A stretch of 64,000 nucleotides of DNA from Temnopleurus reevesii (GCA_036244855.1 BQKZ01000311.1:15006-79005); one strand, 5' to 3'; shown: positions 47,159 through 58,699, counted from the stretch's first letter. Notes: generated from the letters alone by a model not told the origin. Numbers and translations are program-made.

Positions 47159-47307
47159 ATTGGTAGACGCAAGCTTGTGGACGGTATAAATGAATGCGCA
47201 ACTGATGTGCACAAATAATAATGCGTACATCAAAAAAAAAATAAAATTAATTGAGCATATCGGATGCGCACTCGTTTTATACCGTTCAAAAGATTCCGTC
47301 CACCAAT
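47159..47307. mobile_element. MITE with ATTGGTRGACG ends
   Basis: The left end ATTGGTAGACG plus GGACGGTATAAATGAATGCG pairs with TGCGCACTCGTTTTATACCG and CCGTCCACCAAT at the right. The inner segment has a poly(A) run. Arms are about 45 bases and moderately diverged. Confidence 0.65.
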
Positions 47308-47309
47308 GT

Positions 47310-47695
47310 CGAAAAGACTATTACTTGAGTGTTCATGATTAGGTGTTCCTTTGCGCTCCCCCGGGTTACAATTCTCCAATGGGGCCTGATTTGGCATGGT
47401 GGCCGCATCTCCAGGCAGCAGCCCGCGGGGTTATGCGTTAACAGGTCTTTGCATCTTGGGAGTGGGCGGTAATTGTGGAGTTTATTCTTCTTCTATTTGA
47501 TCTTTTTCAGGAAAACTTATAACATTCTAATCGTCGAACGGTTAGCCTAAAGGTCATGAAGTAAACCCAACATGGCATATCTGCACATGCCGTATACGAG
47601 GCGCATATTTTTTTTCTAAATACATCTCATCTTTGACTTTTTCATGGCTTCCAGGAGTACACATGTATAAGCCTTTGCAAGAATTTCGGATATTT
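47310..47695. other. Unique DNA, no feature recognised
   Basis: No gene or element recognised; 47360-47470 is GC-rich compared with its surroundings. Confidence 0.3.
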
Positions 47696-47699
47696 TTCA

Positions 47700-47890
47700 C
47701 GTATTTATTATCTATTTATTTATTAAAGTCTTCTTTTAGTAGGGTGGTTTCTTCAAGTCAGCGCAGCTGACCTGCTTTCCAAGAAAGCCCTACATTAGAA
47801 AATATACAAGTACATATATATAATAAAATATAAAAACATGCATACATAAATCCATTACAACCAGACTCTATACAATACTACAAATGAAAA
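47700..47890 (-). mobile_element. Probable LINE 3' end, minus strand
   Basis: Read on the minus strand it has 'aaaccaccctactaaaagaa' then 'taataaataaatagataata', the same layout as 21965-22102 and 52785-52830: an accaccct or taccct word, a short spacer and an AAT-rich tandem tail. Confidence 0.45.
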
Positions 47891-47961
47891 ATATTTAAAA
47901 TAAAAGAAAACAGAGAAGGCGAACTAAAATAAACTAAAATAAACTAACTTTGGTGCAGAGC

Positions 47962-48050
47962 TGCGCATGCACCAAAAAGTTAGGTTTTCTGCGCATGCAC
48001 CGAGCAGATAAAAAGCGGACCGATATTTGCGCTCGCCAATATTCCAGTTT
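47962..48050 (+). promoter_or_regulatory. Candidate core promoter with two TGCGCATGCACC boxes
   Basis: TGCGCATGCACC occurs twice, 28 bases apart (47962-47973 and 47990-48001); it resembles the NRF-1 motif GCGCATGCGC. A TATA-like GATAAAAAG (48007-48015) follows, and initiator-like CCAGTTT lies at 48044-48050. A short signal-peptide-like frame starts at 48072. The order fits a promoter, but the TATA to initiator distance is somewhat long. Confidence 0.35.
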
Positions 48051-48071
48051 GGAAGGTCTGGAGCGATTGGA

Positions 48072-48239
48072 ATGAACAAGCATGTCGATTTACGAAGCTT
48101 TAGCTGTCGATTGGCTTTTCTTCTGCTTCAATGTATCATCCTAATACCAACAGGACAGACGAATGTTGATTTATTTAATGGGATCGCACTAAGACTGCGT
48201 ACGCCTGACTATCATCTAGGCGATGATAACACTTCTTGA
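48072..48239 (+). CDS. Possible short secreted-protein first exon
   Basis: The ATG at 48072 opens a 55-codon frame starting MNKHVDLRSFSCRLAFLLLQ. A basic and polar start, a hydrophobic stretch (about residues 13-26) and a small-residue segment (PTGQT) look like a signal peptide. The rest is short and polar. It lies just downstream of a promoter-like cluster. About 500 bases further, a good 3' splice site ('tttttcttccttatttag', about 48737-48763) precedes another frame ending near 48952, so it might be exon 1 of a spliced gene, but I see no convincing donor. I recognise no family; chance is a real alternative. Confidence 0.2.
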   Translation: MNKHVDLRSFSCRLAFLLLQCIILIPTGQTNVDLFNGIALRLRTPDYHLGDDNTS

Positions 48240-48299
48240 GTGAAATTGTCTCTTTTCTTTAATGAATATCTTTTTTTTCTTTTATCCCCATTCAGAGTT

Positions 48300-49965
48300 A
48301 TTTATTTTACACACATACATGTACAACAACATAAAACACATGAAAGATAAATCAATTTCAAACAGTTTTGCATTTTACTACTACTACCTCTACTATTTAG
48401 CATTTTCAGTGAAAAATCAAAATTATATCAATGGAAATTAAAAAAAAAACCGTCACAGTGAAGTCGAAAACAAACAAAGACCCGGCATCGTGACAAGCTG
48501 ATCATAAAAAGGCGCCGTTCCCAGGAACCGCCATTGTCTTTGAAGTAGGCCTATATAGAACACACCCAATACCTTAATAACCTTTTTATATAATAACTCC
48601 TGACGAAAAAGTCATATTTTGAAAACACTCGAGTAGAATCAGCTTTTACTATTGTTTAAAGAGAATGTGTGTCATCGATGATGTTTGTAAACATGATTTG
48701 AGAATCAAAATAAATTTCTCAAAAGCTTTATTTTTCTTTGTGATAATTTTTCTTCCTTATTTAGAAATTCTGTTATGCTTGCCACTTCACTCTCAAGATA
48801 TAAACGATACTGACGCCTTAATCATGGATGAACCGTCCCCTTATTTGTTTGGGTTCGTATTTACAAGTTATATATACTTCAATATGTACTGTGGAGGAAT
48901 GAAAAACACTTCAGTAGGGGCGAGTGGCATGCCCTGCTTTTGTATTACATGATCCTGCATGGGACGTGGGGTAGCTTATAATCCTTCAAAAACAGCGGGA
49001 AATATGACAGACGATCGATCACCGTAAAGTGCTAATCAACGCTAAACGATTCCAATATCTCTGATCGAAAGGTAATCCGATAGTGGTGGTGCCATTTAGC
49101 AAGCAATGACGACCCGTAGTCACCATCGAAACTAAGGAAATCGCCCTTTCTATTTCTCAAGTGCACATATATGCACTGTATTTTGATTGTAAACATTCTA
49201 CATCACACTCTTGTTCCCCCGGCAAAGAAAATGTATTTTGGCAGGTACTTATGTGAAAGATCTACTTCCGGCAATATCGAAAACATTTGGTGTCAACTAT
49301 GAATAGTGCATAAATCGGTATAATCGGGGAAACTCTTCTCGATGTGGACACGCATAACATAGGATCAATATCCGAGAAGCATTCTAAACTTACACGGTTT
49401 GCCATCAAGCAGGGCATTATAGGTCTACGAATTATGCAGACAAGGTATTTTGCCAGATTGGTTGGGAGGTTCGATTTCTATTTTGTGAATGTTAAAAAGA
49501 GTGAACTTTTTACGCGTAAGCCGTCGGGGTTCTCTTAAAATCTATGGTAATCCTCCTGGAGATTGGATGTTCTTCTTAGAGCGGTGAGTGAAGATATCAT
49601 GGTCGTTCACCCTAGAATTCTGCAGAATTGGACATATGAGACTCTTTCTGGTAAGTCACCATAGTCGGGATTTAAACAGAGATTTAAGACATCCTCAAGT
49701 CCAAAGCCATACTAATTATAGATTAGGAAGAACAACAAATTGCAGTTATGCAGAATGATCCTTGCTCTTGACTGAATTCTGCATTGCTCATGATATTGTT
49801 CAATTCTGTTGAAGTCCAGGGTGCGGGGAAACACCTAATGTTCTTTGTTCACCTTTGGCAACTGACTTTATTCCAGTTATGGACGATCAAACGAACAATT
49901 GCTTACCCATTCTTAGGGGGAAAACCTATTAATACGCATACAAATTAATAAATTTCTGCCAAATC
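48300..49965. other. Unique DNA, no confirmed feature
   Basis: Apart from the possible second exon near 48763-48952 mentioned with the 48072 frame, no gene or element is recognised. Confidence 0.3.
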
Positions 49966-49969
49966 TGTT

Positions 49970-51662
49970 TTTAAATATGTTTTAAACCATTCTTTACGTA
50001 CACACACATACACACATACACACACATACCACACTTCTACCTACGCACATACACACACACACGTTCACTATTTACTCTGTAGCATTTTGTTGTTGATATG
50101 CGAATCCTCATCGATTGGAATGATGAATGCCTCCTCCGACTTATGCCTTCCCATCTTGTAGCTCTTCTGCTCTTGTCTTTGAAACATATCTCAATTAACT
50201 CTTCTTTCTGAACAATTTAGAATTTGTAGACCTCTGTCAGCACATTATTTACGTACATAAACATACACACACACACGTATATACACACACACATGTTCGC
50301 ATACATCCATACACAAACACATGTTCACTATTTGAAGTATCATCGTGTTGTTGATATGTGAATCCTCTGCCATTCGAATGATGAATGCCTCCTCCTATTC
50401 ATGCCTTCTTGGCTTGTAGCTCCTCTGCTCTTGTCTATGAAGCATATTTCAATTAACTCTTATTTCTGACCAATTTAGATCATATAGACCTGTTTTAAAC
50501 CATTCTTTACGTACACACACACGCACACACACTCGTACACTTTTGCTCGCGCTTACCTAGATATACCCACATACACACATAACTTAGTAGCATTTTGTTG
50601 TTGATGTGTGAATCCTGAGCGATGGGAATGATGAATGCCTCCTCCTATATACTCATTCCTTGACGTCTTGTAGCTTCTCTGGTTTTGTCTTTCAAACACA
50701 TTTCAATTAACTCTTATTTCTGACCAATTTAGAACCATTTTCACGTACAAACACACGCACTCATTTAACTACACGCATACACACACACGTTCACTATTTA
50801 CTCAGTAGCATTTTGTTGTTGATATGCGAATCCTGAGCGATTTGAATGATTAATGCGTCCTCCGACTCCTGCCTTTCTGTCTTGTAGCTCTTCTGCTCTT
50901 GTCTTTGAAACATATCTTCATTAACTCTTATTTCTGCCCGATTTAGTTTTTAGACCTGTTTTAAATTATTCTATACGTACACACACACACATGAACACAC
51001 ACACACGCACACACTCACACACGCTCCTACAACACGCAAACCTGCACCGCATTCACTATTTACTCGGTAGCATTTTGTTGTTGATATGTGAATCCAGAAC
51101 GATGGGAATGATGAATGCCTCCTCCTACTCATTCCTTGACGTCTTGTAGCTCTTCTGCTCTTGTCTTTGAAACACATCTCAATTAACTCTTATTTCTGAC
51201 CAATTAAGAACCATTTTCACGTACAAACACACGCATACACACACACGTTCACTATTTACTCAGTTTTTTGATATGCGAATCCTCTGCCTTTCGAATGATG
51301 AATGCTTCCATCTACTCTTGTCTTTGAAACATATCTCAATTAACTCTCATTTCTGACCAATTTAGATTCTTTAAACCTGTTTCTAAACATTCTTCACATA
51401 CAAACACACGCACACGCGCGCACGCTCCTACCTACACACATACACAAACACATGTTCACTATTTGAAGTATCATCGTGTTCTTGATATGTGAATCCTGAG
51501 CGATTCGAATGATGAATGCCTCCTCATATTCATGCCTTCACATCTTGTAGCTCTTCTGCTCTTGTCTTTGAAACATATCTCAATTAACTCTTATTTCTGA
51601 CCAATTTAGGACCTGTTCTAAACCATGTTTTACATGGACATGAACATACACACAAGCACATG

Positions 51663-51712
<50 letters not shown>

Positions 51713-52095
51713 CACACACGTTCACTATTTACTCAGTAGCATTTTGTTGTTTATATGCGAATCCTCTGCCATTCGAATGATGAATGCTTCCACCTATTCA
51801 TGCCTTCCGTCTTGTAGCTTCTTTGCACTTGTCTTTGAAAAATATCTCAATTAACTCTTATTTCTGACCAATTTAGAGTTTATAGACCTGTTTCAAATTC
51901 TTCACGTACACACACATACACACACACAATACACACACGCTAACCTACACATACACGCACACACATTCACTATTTACTGAGTATCATCGTGTTGTTGATA
52001 TGCGAATCCTCATCGATGGGAATGATGAATGCCTCCTCCTACTCATGCCTTCTTGTTTTGTAGCTCTTCTGCTCTTGTCTTTGAAACATATCTCA
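49970..52095 (+). repeat. Nine-unit array of about 250 bp units with CA tracts
   Basis: Each unit has a CA-rich tract of variable length, 'gttcactatttactcagtag', 'cattttgttgttgatatg', 'cgaatcct', 'gaatgatgaatgcctcctc', 'cttgtagctcttctgctctt', 'gtctttgaaacatatctc', 'aattaactcttatttctgac' and 'caatttaga'. The 'gttgttgatatg' box or its variant falls near 50084, 50342, 50592, 50811, 51072, 51266, 51471, 51741 and 51988, giving spacings from about 195 to 270 that mostly reflect CA length and small deletions. The longest pure CA run is near 51665-51720. Confidence 0.9.
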
Positions 52096-52099
52096 ACAA

Positions 52100-52780
52100 C
52101 GAAATTCATCCATTCGAAAAAAAGACCGTAGCCTCGGGCAGCTCGTGAATTGGGTTCAGTATGAGAGCCGAAGAGAAAACATAAATCAGTTTTTGGAGAG
52201 GGTAATGCTAGTCTTTTCAGGTCATCGACCAAGATATGGAATACTCAAAGGTTAGGCTTAGCGAAAACAAGAAGCTCGAGGCATGGCGAATCTTCCTTAT
52301 TGCATACTCAAAAAGATGCTACATCTTTATTGATACTTCATCATGTACCTCACACAAACACGTACAGGAAGGAGCGATGATTCCATCTATCATTCCATCA
52401 TAATTTCGGCAACAGAATCTCTATTCTTGAAACGTTAAGTAAGATAGTTGATTTAAATCACAACTTTCTAGACTCGTATTCTCATTCAATTGATTTTAGG
52501 TTGAATTGTTTGTTTCTTTTTATTTCATAATCTGACGGTAATTTTTGATTGGGAAGTACAGCTTGACTGGTTGAGCCTGCCCACGTTTCCGTACGTGTTT
52601 CGCTTCAGGCTACTCTGTTCCGTCTATGGCTTTTGTACCAATCATCTGTGGGCATACGTAACTATGCGTGTACTTTATAGAATATTGAAGAATGGAACTA
52701 CAAGAAAATGATTGAATTGAAAGTACAGCATTTGAATGTATAGTTAAGATTTGCTGATGTTTTAGATACAGGGCCCGTGA
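52100..52780. other. Unique DNA, no feature recognised
   Basis: No gene or element recognised. Confidence 0.3.
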
Positions 52781-52784
52781 GCAG

Positions 52785-52832
52785 ATTTTTTTTAACTGAA
52801 AAGGCCACCCTGTTTAAATAAAACGACATAAA
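52785..52832 (+). mobile_element. Probable LINE 3' end fragment
   Basis: 'gaaaaggccaccctgtttaa' followed by 'ataaaacgacataaaaa' matches the layout of the 3' ends at 21965-22102 and 47700-47890. Confidence 0.4.
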
Positions 52833-52918
52833 AATATATTATTACAGTCCTAGCTTCAGTAAAAAAAAAATCAAATAATACAGTTTATCAATAGCATATT
52901 AGAGCATATGTTCAAAAT

Positions 52919-53076
52919 AACACGTAAAATTTCCGTAAAATCAAGTAGAGCGCCATTGTAATGCTATTCAAATCAGAGCTAGCTTGTTGTTGTTGTGTTC
53001 GCACAGTTCATTACACGGCGTATGGATCTATTGTCCATGACCCGCTTTATTTTGCGGAAATATGTTATATCGTGTT
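52919..53076 (+). mobile_element. MITE with AACACGATATAAA ends, copy 4
   Basis: The right end ATGTTATATCGTGTT is intact; the left end AACACGTAAAATTTCCGTAA has lost the inner ATATAAACTA part. The inside matches copy 1 closely ('gtaatgctattcaaatcaga', 'acacggcgta', 'tccatgacccgctttatttt'). Confidence 0.8.
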
Positions 53077-53079
53077 CAG

Positions 53080-53620
53080 TATCATGAGTATGTTTCTTTT
53101 TCTCAAACGCAAAATGATGTCGCTTGAAATAAATTAATCAAGTTAAGCGTCGAGTTTTATGGATTGTTTCTTAAGTTGACAGGATGATGTTTGTGTTTGA
53201 CTCTCCAATTTTATTCTCAGTCACAAAACAAAAGTCAGATATTTGTAGGGGACTGGCATACAGGTCGATGGTCTTTATGGCATCGGAAATGCAGTCGTCA
53301 AACGTCAATTTTGAGCCACTAAGTCGTTCTTAAAGTCTCCAAAAACATGATCATCTTACACGGGATAGCGTTGTTAGAAGGTTAAAACGATCGTTGGACG
53401 GTGATTGATAATCTCATGGAATGGTTCTTAAAATCATTCCCCCTAAAACCACAAAGATAAGACAAGAGTCATCCTTTATATGTCACTGTAGTTTGATCAC
53501 CTTGTTGCTTCCGCCACTGACCTGGAGCTTTGCCGAGGATTCATTCTTATTTGAAGGTTGCTCTTATCGAGGTGTGTGCGCGGGTATTTTGTTATCAAAG
53601 AGCTGTGTAAAGCTCTTGTT
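53080..53620. other. Unique DNA, no feature recognised
   Basis: 'agtcgttcttaaagtct' at about 53322 matches a piece of the GGTGTTTCACC MITE family (58860-59011) and may be a fragment of it. Confidence 0.3.
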
Positions 53621-53627
53621 TGTGAGT

Positions 53628-53732
53628 AGGTATGTGTGTGTGTTTCTGTATGTGTGTGTGTTTTTGTTTGTGTGTGCGTGTGTGTGTGTTTACCCGTCTG
53701 TGTGTGTGTATGTTCGTGTGTGTGTGTGAGCA
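53628..53732 (+). repeat. (TG)n degenerate tract
   Basis: TGTGTG runs broken by TTTC, TATG and CGTG. It creates a Cys/Val-rich frame that is an artefact. Confidence 0.9.
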
Positions 53733-54339
53733 TACCCATTCCGGGTGTCGGGATAAGATAGGATTTTAATACATTATTTTATTCACATTGTTGACTAAAA
53801 CACATTCTTGATGACAAAATTTCCACACAAAAATATCTTATATTTTGCACACCACCTTGTCATAGATATTACAACATAGTCATCTTCCGTTGGATTTTCG
53901 CTGATATGCTGTATCCCAGCACTCTTTTATATAATTTCCAAACGTTTAGATATAATCGTCACCTTTTTATTGAAATGAAAATGCAAGTTATTAGGGCCAG
54001 GGAAACTCTACGTCAGTTGTGCCCGACATATTCTTGGTAAAAGACGTAAGCAGCGGTAAGTAAAAGGCAGCATTTTTGGGGCTAAGAAACCATCGGAATA
54101 TGGTTGCTCATCATTTTCAAATCATTCAAAACCCTTACTACTCTTCAGAATGACAATTTAGAATAACGAACCATAGCCCTGAATCCAGTTGAACGTGATG
54201 GGAAGTTGTTTTTCTTGAACTAAATATAAATGGTCGTCGCCATTTCTAAGATATTTTACCAGTGTTGATTACAAGGATGACCTCATTAGAGCATGCATAC
54301 GAATATAGTCCCTCCGCTGGTTTCTCTTTTTGCGTTAGT

Positions 54340-54424
54340 ATGCGCGTGGACGGTGTGGGTGGTGGATCAGTGTGTGGGTTTGTATGTGTGTCTGTTTTGT
54401 GTTTGTGTGTATGTGTGTTTAGAG
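54340..54424 (+). repeat. (TG)n degenerate tract
   Basis: TGTGTG runs with GGTGGT and TTTG interruptions directly before a MITE. Confidence 0.85.
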
Positions 54425-54440
54425 AGGAGTGTCATAGATA

Positions 54441-54640
54441 TCGTCTGAGTTTTCACAAAGTGACGGTAGCCACAGGGTATTGTTGCATGAAGGCAGAGAA
54501 ATCCCGGCGTAGCGCCAATTCAACGGGTATCCTATCGAACAACGTGTAAATTCTATAGAAGGACACGTTTCAATGGATTTGTACCTCATTTCATGTAACA
54601 ATACCATCTGAATCCCGTCACTTCGTGAAAACACGGACGA
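54441..54640. mobile_element. MITE with TCGTCTG...CACGAAGTGACG ends, copy 2
   Basis: Ends TCGTCTGAGTTTTCACAAAG and CTTCGTGAAAACACGGACGA. ATA on the left and TAT on the right may extend the inverted repeat. Internal order is inverted relative to the copy at 19102-19301. Confidence 0.75.
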
Positions 54641-54644
54641 TATG

Positions 54645-55070
54645 GCAACACAAACATTTAACGTTTCAAAGGAATACATTAAAACTCTTAATCGTACACA
54701 AATAAAGTTAAAAAACATTGATGATTATTCTCCTTGCTGAATATATCGCACTCACTATATGAGTTTATTCTGCTGCGATATTTGGAGTGGTTGACGGGTG
54801 TAAGTATGCCTGCTTTTCTGGGATCCGATCCGATGTTCCAAAACACGTCACAACAGATCACTGAAAATAATGTGATGACTCCCTCAACGTGAAATGTATC
54901 ACCACACATTGACATATTCTGTCACTGTCTATTTTCCAAGCTTGTGAGTTTTATTTATGACATGCTAACATGAAAATATTCCCAATGCGATATCTCTAAT
55001 ATTTTCTGCTTCACCGCATATTTGATTAGTTGAAACTCGTGATATGTGGTACATGTATTGGTATTTAGTA
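54645..55070. other. Unique DNA, no feature recognised
   Basis: No gene or element recognised. Confidence 0.3.
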
Positions 55071-55071
55071 G

Positions 55072-55360
55072 GAGGCGTCGTGGTGTACGTGGTCTGACTA
55101 TCGCCTTTCAACCCGAGTGTCGTAGGTTCGAATCCCACACATGACGTTCATTTCCTTCAGCGAACAATTCACCGACTTTATGTTGCGCTCAACCCATGTG
55201 CGGTGAATGTTTACCGGTAGGAAGAAATTCGTTGAATGCAGTGAGCGCCAAATGGCAGCCATGCTATAGCCGGGTAATAATGCAACAGAGTTGTTACAAA
55301 CCTGTCGTATTAAGTGCTATATAGTTGTTGTTGTTGTTATTATTATTATTAGTAGTAGTA
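55072..55360 (+). mobile_element. tRNA-derived SINE with GTT/ATT tail
   Basis: The A box TGGTGTACGTGG (55081-55092) and perfect B box GGTTCGAATCC (55125-55135) sit at tRNA spacing. A body of about 190 bases follows, with 'ctttatgttgcgctcaaccc' and 'ggcagccatgctatagccgg', ending 'gtattaagtgctatatag' and a tail of GTT, ATT and AGT units (55324-55360). All parts of a typical tRNA-derived SINE are present. Confidence 0.75.
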
Positions 55361-55532
55361 TTTTACTTATCTTATACTTAAAAATGGCGAAATTTGGCTG
55401 GAAATCATGTTCATGCTCCCTTAAATAAGTCCGATGCGGAGGAGTCCACTTCCTACCCCACTAGCCATTATTCAGAAAATGGATGTTGATGTCCACGGAA
55501 AGAACTACCTACACACATCCCCTCACGTTTAC

Positions 55533-55779
55533 AGGCCGACTCACATCACCTTGGCGTTTTTTGACTGCGTCGGCCTAACGTTTTCACGATTAAAAACGCT
55601 CCCTGGGCGCACAGAGACGCAGGTCTTACGGTGGACTGACGTTCAACGTACGCTCCTTGAGCGCAGGCCGAACGCCAGTCCACTGTCTGATCAGCATATA
55701 CTGTGCGCTCGGGGAGCGGTTTTTATTTTCAAAAACGCTGGGCCGACAGAGGCTAAATCGCAAATGTGTGAGTCGGCCT
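55533..55779. mobile_element. MITE with AGGCYGAC ends, copy 2
   Basis: Ends AGGCCGACTCACATCACCTT and CAAATGTGTGAGTCGGCCT are inverted; inner pairs include 'aaaacgctccc'/'gggagcg' and 'ggtggactgacgttc'/'gaacgccagtccactg'. Same layout as 25551-25803. Confidence 0.8.
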
Positions 55780-55784
55780 GAAGA

Positions 55785-56780
55785 GAGTTAGGTTCCACTG
55801 CTCAGTGTATATGAATTTAAATTTGGAACAAGTATTACATCTGCAAAAAGCGTTGGGCAAAAAGTCAACTTCACTTTACGTTAGGCAAAATATAGGTTAA
55901 TCGTTGAAAGGTAGAAAATGTGTTAATTGTGGAGCAAAAATATTTAACTAACAGATGAGTAAGATATTACCGAACAGTTGGTTGGGTTGACATTTCAACC
56001 AACACTTTTTGCAGTCTAATTTGTTGAGTTTGGGTTAAGAGTTCTAACATATTCCTAATTCGGTCTAAAGCTTTGTCTTCGTCATTACAATTATAAAGTG
56101 ATGCAATCAGCAGCACTGTCGAATTGTCTACTATCAAAAGTAAGATAGAAACCACAATGTTTTCTCATTAGTCGTAAAAAAATCTCGGTTTGTCTTAATT
56201 TTAGCTAAAATTAATCGCTGAATATGTATTATCTTAATCAAAATGTGAACTGATAGATAATAAACACCTTTCATCTTATATCCCCTTCCTTTAATAGACG
56301 AATCCCCAATTTTCATGAAAAGAACTTTATTTTAAACTCCATAATGAATGAAGTAAGAAACACGGACCTCATTCAATTTTAATTTCATCATCAGCACTTT
56401 ACATTTCGTTTAGAAAACGGGATAATTCAAAAGTCCTGCAAGTCAATTCTTCCGGCAGAATGTCCTGCTATATCATTTATGCTTACGTACACTGGCAACT
56501 CCCATCAATTAATTGACCGAGATTTGAGAATGCCGATCGCCTAAAACACCTGAAAAGCCACCTGACAAAGCCATTCTAAATGACGTTATGGATTGTATCA
56601 TTCATTAATTATGCTTTTAATGAATAGAACACATTTGATATTACAGATGGGGAAATCTATACGTGCTTCTACACGCTCATTTTGATCTATATACATGACA
56701 TACTTATATGATGCCTCTTATACCATGCTGTTCAAATAGTTTGGTTTTTAGGACGAATATAGCAATTTTGTATTTGGTTG
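55785..56780. other. Unique DNA, no feature recognised
   Basis: No gene or element recognised. Confidence 0.3.
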
Positions 56781-56784
56781 TGTA

Positions 56785-56985
56785 TTGCTTGATATAAGAT
56801 CTTGTATTGTATTGTATTTGTATTTTATTTATTTAATCACGGTAAAAGCCTGCTATCAGTTAAAAGTTGCTTTTCAGCAAGGCCGTGAACAAGGTAATTT
56901 TGATTTTAAATGTTGCACCTCACAAATGTTGGTCAAGATAAAGTTTGGTAACGTAGACAATTTGATTTTTTTTTAATATACGTAA
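56785..56985 (-). mobile_element. Probable LINE 3' end with (TACAA)n tail, minus strand
   Basis: Read on the minus strand: 'ggccttgctgaaaagcaact', 'aggcttttaccgtgattaaa' and 'taaataaaatacaaatacaa', ending in TACAA units. The 'accgtg(a/t)tgaaataaa'-like word also occurs at 62047-62066 in another LINE end. Confidence 0.5.
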
Positions 56986-57184
56986 AGGCTAAATCCAAAA
57001 TTCTCATATTTAATGTATTTTGCGATTTCAAATTGTTATCTGAAACGTAAACGTGATTAATCATCGTCTGTAATTATATTAGCTCGTATTATTTAACCAC
57101 TAACATTCTACTGTGTTCAAAGCGCAAGTACAGTTATTTGAATTTGAATCAGGCATGCATTGCAAATTTTTTTTTATCATAACA

Positions 57185-57665
57185 CGTGCGATTTTCTTTT
57201 AATTGGAATTGGGAATTTATTCATTTGAAATTCATCGACATATACAGCCAACATTTTGTTCTGATTACATTTTGTCCATATACATTGTGTTATGTCAAAC
57301 AAATTATACAAAATAAAAGAAAGTATGAATAATTTGATTACAATAATGAAACAATTATATGTTAAATAAATTAAATTTTTGACAACAAAATACATAATCA
57401 TTTTCTAAGCGCTTTTCTAGGCGATTTTCTAACTCCACTCGTTTATTTATTACTGACTTGATGAAGTTACCGAAATGAGCAATTAAGTTATTGTTATCGA
57501 GTTTCATAATTTTAATGAACTGTTCTTTTGGGGTAAGGTTTGAGAAATTCTTGCAATTTTTGCTGATGTTTTCAAACAGGGTACTTCTATCCTTAGTTGT
57601 ACGACTCAAAGTTGTGTAGTCAGTAGTGTTGTATTGTTCATGAAACGGACATGTATATTTAAACC
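57185..57665 (-). mobile_element. Truncated LINE, 3' end with coding remnant, minus strand
   Basis: On the minus strand a frame from about 57665 to 57355 ends in a segment with TLFENISKNCKNFSNLTPKE followed by QFIKIM and a hydrophobic GNFIKSVINKR. This resembles the region after reverse transcriptase at the C-terminus of CR1/L2-like LINEs, where a Cys/His segment (here CPFHEQY) precedes 'FxxLTxxEKFxxxM'. The 3' untranslated end matches 29860-29972. Upstream the frame is broken by a stop, so it is a dead 5'-truncated copy. The family call comes from motif memory only. Confidence 0.45.
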
Positions 57666-57799
57666 AGATCTATTGCTGTGCAGGTTCATACGTTCAGTGC
57701 CAAAGGCCTCATGCATTTTTAAGACAGTTCCTCTATCGATTCCTTTTTTAGTTTGAAGCTAATCCCATTTGACCCCGAAAACTACGGATTAAGGGCAAT

Positions 57800-58695
57800 C
57801 CTATAGTTACTCTAATAATTCCTTAGTTCGGCGTAGGCTCAAGGCACTTCAGCCTCATTCAAATGTCAGAGAATGTTTCGAATCAGTAAATTGGTCAGGC
57901 ATAGTCAAGAGGAGGTCAATGGTGATTGAATGTATTTCTGTCAGTGCAGCCACTTTGCCAAATCACATTTTTGTTCCCCCACACAAAGTTTCTCACCCGC
58001 TCCTTGTATTCTCCAGGCATGATTAAACCGATTCGAGGACGGCATGAGTAAATGGCGTGCAATCACAGTGGGGCTTAACCATTAAGATTGGGGTGACATT
58101 GAAGAACGTGGTCTAGATATGGAATTGTTTTTGTAAAACATCAACCAGATTAAGTTCATGAAATTAACCAGGGAGAATTATTTTTGTTAAACGTCATTCA
58201 GATTACTTTTGTGAAATGAACCATAGATAATTATTTTCTTAAACATCATCGACATGATCGAGATTACTTCCCTGTGATCAAACAGGTAATATATTTGTAT
58301 GAAAATGTAGAACTTTAGAAAGCAAGATTTCCAAAGCGAGTGCATCAAAGATGATTAAAAACAGTTGATATGCCGACTCCTTATAAAAAGGCTTTCCTAG
58401 TAATTTTTCTTTACTGTTCTCAACCAATTTAACGGGTCGATCATTCAATTTCGCCTAAATAACGTATGCAGCCTATGCCTACTGCGCTAAAATCAAATGC
58501 TCCAAAAGCAAGTTGTATTGAAATAGTTAGAAAGTTAATGGGAAAGAATATTAACTATATATGCTTATTGTCACCTGTGTTTATAATCTTTCGCTTACAG
58601 ATATAATTCAGAAAAATGTGTTCCTTTTCAGGTCCAGCTAAAAAAATTAGAATTGTGATTTACTTACCATGGATCTCTTGGCGGTAATTCATTAA
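57800..58695. other. Unique DNA, no feature recognised
   Basis: No gene or element recognised. The words 'gtgaaa(t)gaacca' and 'gattactt' recur loosely between 58140 and 58270. Confidence 0.3.
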
Positions 58696-58699
58696 GTTT

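Noticed and set aside
49970..52095. CRISPR-like array
   Set aside because: The units are about 250 bp with variable CA tracts in a eukaryotic context; this is a tandem satellite.
55081..55143. tRNA gene
   Set aside because: The A and B boxes are good, but the arms do not close into a cloverleaf and a SINE body with tail follows.
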